NCBI GenBank assembly: GCA_963801985.1 | Contig: CAWDGV010000013.1 | Location: 86,330-150,329, forward strand | Origin: JABDQZ01 sp963801985 | Lineage (GTDB): Bacteria; Pseudomonadota; Gammaproteobacteria; Chromatiales; Chromatiaceae | DNA length: 64,000 nucleotides | Reading direction: 5' to 3' | Part shown: piece after piece, positions 56,039 through 64,000 of the stretch | Layout: every line of letters begins with the position of its first letter | Numbering within the stretch: the stretch's first letter is position 1 | Translations under genes and position numbers: made by a program | The notes under the pieces: generated by a model | Told to the model about the DNA's origin: nothing | Seen by the model: the letters and a program-made list of their open reading frames with translations, nothing else | Database searches by the model: none

Positions 56039-56213
56039 ATCAGTTTCCTCCCTGGTAATAAAAAAATATTAGCACAAACAAAAGTGACTCACCGATATGG
56101 GATTACCAACAATCAAAAGACTGCCAGCTGAATTCGTTATTGATTTATCCGTTTTGGAAAACCACCTCATTTGCTAAATAGTTTAGATACGCGCTGTGAT
56201 GTAAAAAGCAGGC

Positions 56214-56241
56214 ATAAAAAAGCCCGTCACAGGGACGGGCT
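56214..56241 (-). terminator. Rho-independent terminator of the lysine-rich gene
   Basis: AGCCCGTC and GACGGGCT pair perfectly (8 bp, 5-base loop), and on the minus strand the stem is followed by TTTTT, ending a transcript from the small gene at 56257-56352. Confidence 0.85.
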
Positions 56242-56256
56242 TCATGCAGCTGAAAA

Positions 56257-56352
56257 TCACTTGGCTTTTTTTAATGCCTTTTTTGCTTTACGAAGTTTGT
56301 TAGCTTGTTTTTTAACTTCTTTTTTTAGTTTTTTTACTTTTTTTTTCGCCAT
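56257..56352 (-). CDS. 31-residue lysine-rich basic protein
   Basis: The frame reads MAKKKVKKLKKEVKKQAN then KLRKAKKALKKAK: 17 Lys or Arg in 31 residues, no acidic stretch, and a clean helix-like period. AAGGAG lies eight bases ahead of the ATG, and a textbook terminator follows, so it is a complete transcription unit. Histone H1-like or ribosome-linked basic peptides look similar, but no specific match is known to me. Confidence 0.75.
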   Translation of the reverse strand: MAKKKVKKLKKEVKKQANKLRKAKKALKKAK

Positions 56353-56517
56353 ATATCGTTCTCCTTGGGCTTATGTAAAAAATAACAGATCTTTAATCAC
56401 AACTGAAGATTTTAGAATTCCAGTGAAACAGGCATATCTATATCTCTAAAGTCAGACTAGGCAATTAAAAATATAGATCAAATTTTGTAACTTTTCTGTA
56501 AAAAATCCGATATAAAC

Positions 56518-56537
56518 AGCCCCACCGAAGCGGGGCT
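56518..56537 (-). terminator. Terminator of the solute-binding gene
   Basis: AGCCCC and GGGGCT form a 6-bp stem with an 8-base loop that can close further. On the minus strand it is followed by GTTTATAT, just past the stop of the gene at 56558. Confidence 0.7.
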
Positions 56538-56557
56538 CTAAAGCAACTTAAAATCAA

Positions 56558-57421
56558 CTACTCAGGCGTTGAGTTCAGCATGTACATTGCCTGAAGCAAG
56601 GTCGGAACCTCTTTCGTGTATCCACCAAACCATTGGGAGTAGATCTTGGTAATTTGCCCACTTCGGTTAAGTTGAGATAACACCCGATCGGCAATAAGAC
56701 GAAAATCAGAGTCGTTACGTCTAACCGCGAGAGCGAAAGGTTCATACGAAAATATATCCTGGGCAATCTTGAATTTTTCCGAGCCTTTATTTGTCAGAGC
56801 AAGACCTATCAATACGATCTGGTCAGATGAAAAGGCATCCACATCACCTTTAATGAGGGCATCCATACCAGCTGAAGCGGAATCCACTGTGATGATTTCA
56901 GCATCGATATCATCCTTTTTTAGCGCCTTTTCCAGGCTTTTAATCGTAGTGGTATCTTTAACTGCGGCTACTTTCTTGCCCTTAAGATCAGAAACTCCAC
57001 CTATATCGTTTGTTTCCAGGCTAAGTAACGAAGCCCCGGTAACAAACGAAAGCTGTGTGAAATCAACCCGTTCCGCGCGTGAAAGTGTCTTGGTAGTAGA
57101 CCCACACAAAATATCAATTGAGTTATTTGTTAAGGATTCAAACCTGTTGGATGAGGTAACAGGTACATATTTTGTAGCAATGTTAGGATTTTTCAGTTCA
57201 CTTTTTACCGCACTCACTATGAGGTTGCATAAATCGATAGAATATCCAACCGGTTGACTATCCTTATTCAGAAAAGACATAGGCGGTTCGTTGTCACGAT
57301 AACCTATGCGTATAACTTCTGTTTTCTTAACCTGTTCAAGTGTTGGTACATTTTCGGCCATACTCTCGCCTGCAACAAACAGGAAAAGCATGGTAACGAA
57401 AGTAGTAATCGTAATCTTCAT
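56558..57421 (-). CDS. Periplasmic amino-acid-type solute-binding protein
   Basis: This is a 287-residue protein with a signal peptide (to about ESMA), then the type 2 binding fold: VIRIGYRDNEPPMSFLNKDSQPVGYSIDLCNLI, SNRFESLTNNSIDILCGSTTKT, and LKGKKVAAVKDTTTIKSLEKAL. It likely binds a polar or acidic amino acid. As with the gene at 37 kb, no transporter subunits follow, so this is a second orphan binder. Confidence 0.9.
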   Translation of the reverse strand: MKITITTFVTMLFLFVAGESMAENVPTLEQVKKTEVIRIGYRDNEPPMSFLNKDSQPVGYSIDLCNLIVSAVKSELKNPNIATKYVPVTSSNRFESLTNNSIDILCGSTTKTLSRAERVDFTQLSFVTGASLLSLETNDIGGVSDLKGKKVAAVKDTTTIKSLEKALKKDDIDAEIITVDSASAGMDALIKGDVDAFSSDQIVLIGLALTNKGSEKFKIAQDIFSYEPFALAVRRNDSDFRLIADRVLSQLNRSGQITKIYSQWFGGYTKEVPTLLQAMYMLNSTPE

Positions 57422-57675
57422 TTTTCATTCCTTAGAGGGTTGTGATTATGCAAATTGAAATAATAATTTTGTGAGTTCCACAGGGTAGAGAATCTGCCAG
57501 GAATTCGATGCTCGGCGTGATGGCAAGTTCCTTTGTTACTTGCTTAAAATAGAATCGATGGAAAATTATACTGCTTTTCCTGCCCGCCCTCAAAAATTTC
57601 CTCAATTTCCTCGTTTATCCCACGCCCTATTCGTTCCTTAACCTAATGGGCTGCGATAGTCTTCTAATAATTCAG

Positions 57676-58086
57676 TTATTGTATTTCAAGTAATACAGAA
57701 AATTCCCGGACCAGGTGGCCCTTAGGCCAGTCAACTTCAACGAGAAAAGTTAAAAAAGGTTCAGAAACAGCCTGGCGACTAAAGACACGAATAGCAGCCT
57801 GACCATTTTCTTTCTGGATTATTTCAAATTTTAAACGTGACAATAAATAAGGTCGGTCAACTTCGGCTTTTGAAAATGCTTCTTCCGAAGCCAGTGCAAC
57901 TTTCACACCATCCAGTTCGCCAGGTGCTACTGAAAGCAGCTCTATCTCTGCCTCAAATGGTTGATTTAAAGCAGAGCCGCTTGTGATTTTACCAAGCCCC
58001 AATGCCTGAGAGCACAATGGTGTTATTACCAGCCCTATAAATACTAACAATCGAAATTTGTGAAACATTCCCATTCCTCGCTGCAA
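57676..58086 (-). CDS. Stand-alone FimV N-terminal domain protein
   Basis: This 136-residue protein has a signal peptide (to about SQALG) and then the complete FimV N-terminal domain: GKITSGSALNQPFEAEIELLSV, RPYLLSRLKFEIIQ, and FLTFLVEVDWPKGHLVREFSVLLE. FimV is normally over 600 residues, with a LysM and a TPR tail, and scaffolds type IV pili and polar targeting. Here the protein stops after the first domain with a natural stop codon. No LysM or pilus gene is nearby, so this may be a reduced or regulatory form. Confidence 0.8.
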   Translation of the reverse strand: MQRGMGMFHKFRLLVFIGLVITPLCSQALGLGKITSGSALNQPFEAEIELLSVAPGELDGVKVALASEEAFSKAEVDRPYLLSRLKFEIIQKENGQAAIRVFSRQAVSEPFLTFLVEVDWPKGHLVREFSVLLEIQ

Positions 58087-58164
58087 GAATTAATTTTTCA
58101 CTTTGATTTTAGAAGGATTTCTAAAACAATCAGAGCCTATGAAAATGACCTGGATCAAGCAGCA

Positions 58165-58198
58165 CAGGTCATCATCCGACTGGATGCGTTTGTTAGGC
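58165..58198 (-). repeat. Incomplete attC site of the solitary cassette
   Basis: On the minus strand GCCTAAC (58198-58192) opens a site that reads AACAAACGCATCCAGTCGGAT, like normal attC arms. The matching right arm and GTTRRRY core are missing. An 8-bp hairpin (ATGACCTG with CAGGTCAT, 58144-58172) stands where they should be. Confidence 0.55.
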
Positions 58199-58216
58199 CA
58201 CTTTGTACACATATAT

Positions 58217-58816
58217 CTATTTTGATTCAGAAAATCTTATCACTCCTAATTCCTCAAAGTCTTCCTCGCCATTTGGATCAATCACCAATAGATCCAAAAA
58301 TTTCATCAACTCAAAAGAAATCGCGTTTATATTTGGAGCATGTGTAACCAGGATAAGGTTGCCTTTGCCTTCATAGGTGTTAATGACTCTATTCAATATT
58401 TCAGTCTGCTGTTCCACCTCATTCGCGCTTAAAACTTCAAGTAGAAAAAGGTAGTCAGCAGGGATAGCATCGCCAAAGGCTAATTGCGCTGTTTCTGTCG
58501 TGCGACAAAAAGGACTATGCAACACTTCATCCACAGGTACATTTCGTTCTCTGAATCGACTACCAATGACTTCGGCATTACGTCTTCCTTGATAGGAGAG
58601 ATTCCTCTCTTTCAGGCAAGATGGGTCTCGTAATAAGGAGTTGCCTTTGTCTTTTCCTCGATCCACAGGCGCGTGACGCATTAGCACGACCTTGCCACCC
58701 TCTTTAAGTGCATTCCATAAATCGTCGTTCGCATACACGTTTTTTGTCATTGTGACTGCCAACAAAGAAAACACGGCGCATATGAGTGATGATATGGATA
58801 GCGTGTTTTTATACAT
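58217..58816 (-). CDS. Histidine phosphatase family protein in a gene cassette
   Basis: This protein of about 199 residues starts MYKNTLSISSL with a signal-like helix, then has the RHG-type motif VLMRHAPVDRG and the second catalytic His region LVTHAPNINAI. SixA-like and phosphoglycerate-mutase-like phosphatases share these. The start at 58816 lies after a GTCTAAC core (58837-58843), and the stop is 19 bases from the GCCTAAC core, so the gene forms a cassette. A secreted phosphatase is inferred. Confidence 0.8.
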   Translation of the reverse strand: MYKNTLSISSLICAVFSLLAVTMTKNVYANDDLWNALKEGGKVVLMRHAPVDRGKDKGNSLLRDPSCLKERNLSYQGRRNAEVIGSRFRERNVPVDEVLHSPFCRTTETAQLAFGDAIPADYLFLLEVLSANEVEQQTEILNRVINTYEGKGNLILVTHAPNINAISFELMKFLDLLVIDPNGEEDFEELGVIRFSESK

Positions 58817-58836
58817 AATTCGCAACTTTATTTCTG

Positions 58837-58958
58837 GTCTAACTATAAATATATCCCACAAGCATTCGATAATATCGAAGAATTTTTATCATGTATGCAT
58901 GCTTACATATGGCTAAGTGATTTATTTATCCTGAGTGCCGCCCTTTATAAGGGAACGT
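58837..58958 (-). other. Cassette-array leader (possible attI-like site), copy B
   Basis: This is the second copy of the leader at 16248-16367: same ACTATAAATATA start next to the core, CCCACA, CGATAATA, CATGTAT, and GGGAACGT near 58951. The 12-base palindrome TTCGATATTATCGAA is intact here. Its position ahead of the histidine phosphatase cassette is the same as copy A ahead of the patatin cassette. Confidence 0.6.
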
Positions 58959-59012
58959 GGACTTAACATCAAATTCAGTTCATAAAAAAATATTTACAAT
59001 GATCCTTAATCA

Positions 59013-59453
59013 TCAACTTGCTTTCCATGATGGAATTTGTTGTACCATGTTGATATCGTTAACCAGAGATAAAACACGCCATGCTTCAAGGGGAAATCTG
59101 ACGCTACCGTCTTCTTCTCCATATTTATCCATAAGCATCTTTTCAATGTCTTTGTTGAAATTAAATATTCCGATACCCCGCATTCCCCAGCCACTAAATA
59201 AACGAGCATCAATAACTTCAAAACAAATCAACTTGATTTGGTTGTGACGCTCATCCTTGGCTATTTTCATAAAGATATCATTAACATCCTCGTATTTCCC
59301 TTCAATGATTTGAAGAAAATGCGTATTGGTCGATAATAACAATCCGCTGATTTCATGCTCTTCATTTCCTTTTTCAGATGCATGAAGAATATCTTCAACA
59401 GTCTGCCAATCGATTTCTTGAATACTTTTACTTTTATAAATGAGTCGATACAT
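59013..59453 (-). CDS. BLUF blue-light sensor protein
   Basis: This 146-residue protein matches the FAD-binding BLUF domain: Tyr6 (LIYKSK), Asn30 region, Gln48 (FLQIIEG) and the SGWGMRG loop with a Trp are the residues that run the photocycle. No output domain is fused, so it is a short BLUF that must act on a partner. Its gene is separate from the GGDEF gene at 32 kb. Light control of c-di-GMP is possible but not shown. Confidence 0.9.
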   Translation of the reverse strand: MYRLIYKSKSIQEIDWQTVEDILHASEKGNEEHEISGLLLSTNTHFLQIIEGKYEDVNDIFMKIAKDERHNQIKLICFEVIDARLFSGWGMRGIGIFNFNKDIEKMLMDKYGEEDGSVRFPLEAWRVLSLVNDINMVQQIPSWKAS

Positions 59454-59607
59454 ACTAATTTCCTGAATTCTGCTTCATTTCATACATTGCAGATTAGCGG
59501 GTGAACATATTTTTACCTTAGTAAAATTTATTATAACCTGCTATGCCGGAAGGCGCCTGATATTACCGGGTTATCTATCTTCTACGCGATACCAGTTAAT
59601 CGACTAG

Positions 59608-60930
59608 TTAATTGCCAATATGATGTATTTTATTTCTAGAATAGAACCAGGATAGAGCTGCAAGCAAGATATAAATCCCCCCGATGATAATCATTTCGTG
59701 GAGTTGAGTACTTAATTCATAATATAAAATCAATATCATTCCTGACATAAGACCAAAGAAAGAAAGAACCGTAAGAAATCGGGAAGAATTAGTTAAATCA
59801 CATATCTTGTAATTTGCATATGACATGAGTACAGATACTAATAGAAACGTCATGCTACCGAATTCAAGTATGAGCTCCAAACCGCCAAGTAGCACAAGCA
59901 GGAATGATAGTGCTGCCATACTCACTATGGCAATAACTGGAATATGATTTACCCTTTTAACAAGAAACAAAGGCAGGTAACCATCTTTGGCAATAACAGC
60001 CATAAGTCTTGAGGCCCCAAAAAGGGTACCACTGATAGCACTACTGGTTGCAAGCAATGCACCTAAAATAACCAGATCAGTCCCCCAATGCCCCAGTACA
60101 TTGCCTGTACCAGCTGCTAGAGCATACTCCTTGTTTTGTACTATATCCTCAAAGGGGATCGCCAATATAGCACCCAGGGAAATGACAACATAAATAATAA
60201 TGGCAATGAATATGGCCGAGTAAATGGCTTTGGGAATATTCTTTTCCGGGCTTTCCATTTCATTAACTGCCTGGATCACGAGTTGAAATCCCTCATAAGC
60301 AACAAATGTAATCGAGGCAACGATCAAAATTGATATTAAATTTGTGTCATTGGTATTTTGTAATAACACAGGAAGCGTTGTCTGGCTGTTAATGATAAGA
60401 ACAAATGATATGGCAACTAGAATCATCAGCTTGGTATAAACCATAATATCTTCGATTTTACCCATACCTTTTACACTCCAGACATTAACAAGTGTAAATA
60501 CCAAGATTACGATGCCTGCGACAAGTTTTCTCCCCCATTCACTATCAGCAAAAGCAAATCCACTAATGGCATAGGAGGCGAAAGTATACGCATAGAGTGC
60601 CAGGGTGCTGATATAACCAAATACGACCCACCAGCCAATAAGCGATGCTGCAAATGGCGACCCAGGAAATGTTTTTTTAAAAAATGAATAGGTTGCACCT
60701 TCATCTTTATAATAAACACCTAGCTTGATATATGAGTAAGCCGCCAGAGACGCAAGTATTCCACCAATAATTATTGCTAATGGCGTATAAACGCCAATCA
60801 TTGAAACCGAGATGCCAAGTATCGTAAATATCCCCCCCCCAACCATTCCGCCAAGTGCAATAGCAATAAGTTCAGGAATACCAAGTGCTTTGTTTCTTTT
60901 CCTGTGTATGGAGTAGTTGATGTTATTCAT
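59608..60930 (-). CDS. APC family amino acid permease
   Basis: This 440-residue protein has twelve hydrophobic segments and the APC helix 1 motif IALGGMVGGGIFTILG. It exchanges or imports amino acids or amines. Codons 31-33 fall in a run of nine G (complement of 60832-60840), right at the start of the first helix. Gain or loss of one G would switch the gene off. It stands alone on the minus strand. Confidence 0.9.
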   Translation of the reverse strand: MNNINYSIHRKRNKALGIPELIAIALGGMVGGGIFTILGISVSMIGVYTPLAIIIGGILASLAAYSYIKLGVYYKDEGATYSFFKKTFPGSPFAASLIGWWVVFGYISTLALYAYTFASYAISGFAFADSEWGRKLVAGIVILVFTLVNVWSVKGMGKIEDIMVYTKLMILVAISFVLIINSQTTLPVLLQNTNDTNLISILIVASITFVAYEGFQLVIQAVNEMESPEKNIPKAIYSAIFIAIIIYVVISLGAILAIPFEDIVQNKEYALAAGTGNVLGHWGTDLVILGALLATSSAISGTLFGASRLMAVIAKDGYLPLFLVKRVNHIPVIAIVSMAALSFLLVLLGGLELILEFGSMTFLLVSVLMSYANYKICDLTNSSRFLTVLSFFGLMSGMILILYYELSTQLHEMIIIGGIYILLAALSWFYSRNKIHHIGN

Positions 60931-60960
60931 ACAATATTCACTATTTATGTAATGACACGT

Positions 60961-62087
60961 TCAAGAGAGTGTTTTACGAAAACGATAAATACTAAAGAGT
61001 GTGAAGAATATAGCGAACGCACACAGCGCAATAAAAGACGGCAATAACTCTATACAAGCAAATTCCCTTTAAGCAGGATACCCCTGATGATTTCTACAAA
61101 GTAGGTAAATGGAATAATATAAGCAACTGGCTTTATATATGATGGCATAGCTTCAATTGGAAATATAAAACCTGAAAGCAATATGGACGGGATTAGTACA
61201 AAAATTGAGATAAATATTGCCTGTTGCTGAGTCTGACTGATAGTCGAAATTACCAACCCCATAGAAATCAACGCCGCCAGATAGGTGATGGCAAGCAAAA
61301 ACAGCACAGCATGTGAGTTTGGCGCAGGCAGATCAAAAACTAACCAGCTAAAACCCAGAATCGCATAAAAATCGATTAGCGAAATGATGATATAGGGAAT
61401 AATCTTTCCGAGGATAAACTGACTGCGTGTCATCGGACTCACCAATAATTGTTCGAGCGTATTATTCTCTCGCTCGCGCACTACTGTTGTCGATGTCAGG
61501 ATCAGCGATACCTGCATGATTAATATACCTACAACCCCAGGCAGAAAAAACCAGGTTTCAATCTTATCTGGGTTAAACAATATCTCTATATCCAGATGAA
61601 AAGGATCTTGTGCTATCACGACTGGAGGGTCATCAGGGTCCGAAAAATACATGTCTGTGGTAACAGCCTCATCTGTAATGGCGGATGAGTTATTATACAT
61701 CGCAGTGGCCAGAGAGGGCATCGTGCCATCGATAAACAAGGTGACTGATGGCTGATTGTTTTCAATCAGTTCTGCAGAAAAGTTCTCTGGGATGTGGAGG
61801 CCCGCTCTTGCACGACCCAAACGAATTTCATTTTGTATCGCGGCCTCATCAGAAACTTCATACAAATCAAAATACCCTTCATTCCAGATATTGGTTTTAA
61901 TCAGGTTGCTAAAAAGAGATGGATCGTTATCAACATATGCCATCTTTACATTGTCGGGCTCCAGTTTTAAGGCAAAACCGAATAGCGTGGTCAAAACAAT
62001 CGGCATGACAATAATAAAACCAATAAGGCGTGGATCACGACGCAACTGGATAAACTCTTTTCTAATAAGCGCCAGAATCAGTTTCAT
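60961..62087 (-). CDS. ABC-2 type permease with a frameshifted last 29 residues
   Basis: The frame from 62087 gives a 345-residue YhhJ-like ABC-2 permease: six helices, RERENNTLEQLLVSPMTRSQFILGKIIPY, ending LLKGNLLV at a TAG (61050). Directly after, in the next frame, the minus strand reads IELLPSFIALCAFAIFFTLFSIYRFRKTLS and TGA (60961). That is exactly the missing last helix of this family. One base is missing near 61055. It is translationally coupled to the ATPase gene (TAATG). Confidence 0.85.
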
Positions 62088-63007
62088 TATTGTTCACCAT
62101 TACTGGTCAATGTGATAAAAGCATCTTCAATACTAGGGGTCACCGCATGCAGTATAAAAGGTCTTTTATAATGCTCTGCGATTAAACTATGAAGCTGGTC
62201 AGGCGTTACCGATATACCCGTAGTAATAATACGTAGTTCACTACCAAACTGGTTGACTAGTTGAATACCTGCATCTTCCATCAAAGCATTAGATAGTGCC
62301 GGGTTATGAGGAATGTCACTGGAAAATATCCGCCTGTCATTCAATGAATCACAAATCTCAACAGGCGTTCCCTGAGCAACCAGTTTTCCATGGTTTAAAA
62401 AAGCCAGTCGATTACAACGCTCTGCCTCTTCCATGTAATGCGTCGTGACAAACAATGTCTTGCCATTGGTCGCTAACGCGTAGAAAAGATCCCACAATTC
62501 TTTACGAGTCACAGGATCAATACCGGCAGTTGGCTCATCAAGAAAAATAAGCTCAGGATCATGTGCTGAAGCACACGCAATCGCCAGCCTACGTTTATAA
62601 CCACCAGAGAGTAGACCTGCGCTTTTATTTTTAAACTGGGTCAGATCATAAAGAACCATAAGTTCCTGCAGACGGTTTCTATCGTCAACACCATAGAGAC
62701 CTGCGTAAAACGTAATATTTTCAAAAACGGTTAGATCTGGATATAAAGAAAATTGCTGCGCGACATAACCAATACGCTGTTTTATAAGCTCTGTTTGAGT
62801 AAACAGATTCAACCCCAGGATACTTGCCTCACCCGAGTTAGCTCGTAATATGCCTGCAAGCAAGCGTATCGTGGTTGACTTACCAGCAGCGTTTGGTCCT
62901 AAAAGCCCAAAAACCTCACCTGAGTTTATCGACAAGTTAAGCTTATCTACTGCTACAGAATCACCAAATAGTCGAGTTAGATTTTGTGTTTCTATAGTAA
63001 CAGTCAT
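62087..63007 (-). CDS. ABC exporter ATP-binding protein
   Basis: This is a 306-residue ATPase with Walker A GPNAAGKST (Ala where GPNGAGKST is usual), signature LSGGYKRR and Walker B LIFLDEPTAGID. Together with the permease it is a YhhJ/DrrA-type exporter for a lipophilic or toxic compound. Membrane-fusion genes often sit beside this pair, but none does here. Confidence 0.92.
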   Translation of the reverse strand: MTVTIETQNLTRLFGDSVAVDKLNLSINSGEVFGLLGPNAAGKSTTIRLLAGILRANSGEASILGLNLFTQTELIKQRIGYVAQQFSLYPDLTVFENITFYAGLYGVDDRNRLQELMVLYDLTQFKNKSAGLLSGGYKRRLAIACASAHDPELIFLDEPTAGIDPVTRKELWDLFYALATNGKTLFVTTHYMEEAERCNRLAFLNHGKLVAQGTPVEICDSLNDRRIFSSDIPHNPALSNALMEDAGIQLVNQFGSELRIITTGISVTPDQLHSLIAEHYKRPFILHAVTPSIEDAFITLTSNGEQ

Positions 63008-63059
63008 TGTAAATTTCTTGTTGATTTTGAGCTTAATGGCACCCTGTTAAGTAGTTAGT

Positions 63060-63941
63060 TCAGATTATTTCCTGCACGGCAGTCGCAAGTAAACCAGCCA
63101 GGGGTATCTGGTTGGTTGAATGAGGAATACTGTCAGTACTCCAGATATTGGTGATGCCCACCTGCTGCAATCTCTCTACCGCATTATGCGCAAACAAAGC
63201 ATGTGTAACTAGCACATCAACTTGCCTTGCTCCTTTTTCATAACAGCATTGCGCCGCAATGGCTACGGTCTCTCCACTACTGATCACATCATCAACCAAA
63301 ACAACACATTTTCCTGAGATTTCGAGATCAGGTAACTTAATGTGCAACTCACGGTCGCCCAAACGTTCCTTGCTGGCCACCGCATAGTCAAGGCCACAAC
63401 CATTAGCAATACGACTAACCCACTGTTCTGATTCAGCATCTGGCCCCAGTAGCAATGTATTTTTATTAAACTTTTCATCCTGACAGAGAAACTCGCGCAT
63501 CACTTCAGAAGCAGACAACGTCACTGCATGAGAGACTGGTATCGCATCTTCAAGGTAAAGCGTACGATGCAAATGGGGGTCAACCGTTATGACGTCATCA
63601 AACAACTCCGAAAGCATCTGACCAATAATAGCCTGGCTAACAGCTTCTCCAGCTTCAAATGCCTTATCCTGACGCATGTAACATAAATAAGGCGCTACCA
63701 GTGTCAAACGCTGCGCACCAAGCTGACGTGCCGTTTTGGCAGCAAACAATAGTTCAATAAGTTTATTATTGGGTCGGTTCAGGCTTCGACACAGAATCAC
63801 GTGTTCCGGTAAACCGGTCGGCAAAGTGACCTTGCATTCACCATCTGGAAAATAATGCACCTTGACCTGCTGATAACTGCAGCCAAGCTGCTGAGCAAGG
63901 TGCAGCCCTTGTACCTGGTATTCGTCAAAACCAAGTAACAT
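63060..63941 (-). CDS. Ribose-phosphate pyrophosphokinase-like protein
   Basis: This 293-residue protein has the two-domain PRPP synthase fold: RSLNRPNNKLIELLFAAKTARQLGA, the FKxxE-like AYLCYMRQDKAFEAGE, and the PRPP loop VVLVDDVISSGET. It lacks a few residues of the housekeeping enzyme and sits behind a gene whose stop overlaps its ATG (TGATG). It is therefore likely the shorter paralogue paired with a nucleoside phosphorylase-type gene, not the main Prs. Confidence 0.85.
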   Translation of the reverse strand: MLLGFDEYQVQGLHLAQQLGCSYQQVKVHYFPDGECKVTLPTGLPEHVILCRSLNRPNNKLIELLFAAKTARQLGAQRLTLVAPYLCYMRQDKAFEAGEAVSQAIIGQMLSELFDDVITVDPHLHRTLYLEDAIPVSHAVTLSASEVMREFLCQDEKFNKNTLLLGPDAESEQWVSRIANGCGLDYAVASKERLGDRELHIKLPDLEISGKCVVLVDDVISSGETVAIAAQCCYEKGARQVDVLVTHALFAHNAVERLQQVGITNIWSTDSIPHSTNQIPLAGLLATAVQEII

Positions 63942-64000
63942 CAAAATTCCACGAAAGCCTGTGGTATATCGGAATGTTGCCCAACAGTGTATCCACTGTT
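63941..64000 (-). CDS. C-terminal end of an upstream gene (partial)
   Basis: The last 19 codons (YTVGQHSDIPQAFVEF and stop) end in TGA overlapping the PRPP synthase ATG. The gene lies mostly outside the window, and its product cannot be named from these residues. A thymidine or AMP phosphorylase is a guess from usual context. Confidence 0.5.
   Translation of the reverse strand, partial: NSGYTVGQHSDIPQAFVEF

Overview
The window is chromosomal DNA of a gammaproteobacterium. The evidence is its mix of families: YcjX/YcjF, a FimV N-terminal domain, a bacterial-type CCA-adding enzyme, FixH, a tandem universal stress protein, RND pumps with paired membrane-fusion proteins, and ZntB and GltS type carriers. 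It carries a 2-oxoacid:acceptor oxidoreductase, a B12-dependent ribonucleotide reductase, a bacteriohemerythrin, a GAF-GGDEF protein and a BLUF photoreceptor, which suits a free-living bacterium meeting changing oxygen, metals and light. The species cannot be named from this. No rRNA, tRNA, CRISPR array or complete insertion sequence was seen.

Layout. 1-5.8 kb: a visibly GC-rich stress and ion-transport block, all on the minus strand (universal stress proteins, a KefB-type antiporter, a P-type ATPase). 6.2-10.4 kb: small genes (DUF2202, DUF533, a ribosome-hibernation-like protein, FixH) mixed with gene relics (a biotin-dependent carboxylase, a voltage-gated sodium channel). 10.6-16.4 kb: accessory DNA with integron-type gene cassettes and attC sites but no integrase, plus a large secreted repeat protein and a PhoD relic. 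16.4-22.1 kb: cca, ycjF-ycjX and a radical SAM protein. 22.1-32 kb: KorAB oxidoreductase, a phosphoribosyltransferase, Hsp20 with a possible RNA thermometer, class II RNR, YbaK and AhcY, with relics of four other genes between them. 32.4-38.2 kb: diguanylate cyclase, ZntB, hemerythrin, a TlpA-like thioredoxin operon and a solute-binding protein. 38.4-50.9 kb: GltS, a heavily frameshifted RND pump beside its intact adaptor, a Na/Pi cotransporter, and several secreted or envelope proteins of unknown role. 51-55.3 kb: a second, intact RND pump and adaptor. 55.6-64 kb: small secreted proteins, a tiny lysine-rich protein, a second solitary gene cassette, BLUF, an APC permease, an ABC-2 exporter and a PRPP synthetase.

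The most unusual features are these. First, cassette loci at about 10.6-11.3, 14.0-16.4 and 58.2-59.0 kb lack an integrase, and two of them begin with the same leader of about 120 bp (about 78% identical over 74 gapless bases). Second, the Shine-Dalgarno sequence of hsp20 can be fully paired in a hairpin. Third, a secreted protein is built of 21 tandem pentapeptides. Fourth, a 31-residue lysine-rich protein has a near-ideal ribosome site and terminator. Fifth, there is an unusual density of decaying genes and single-base frameshifts, some of which could be sequencing errors.
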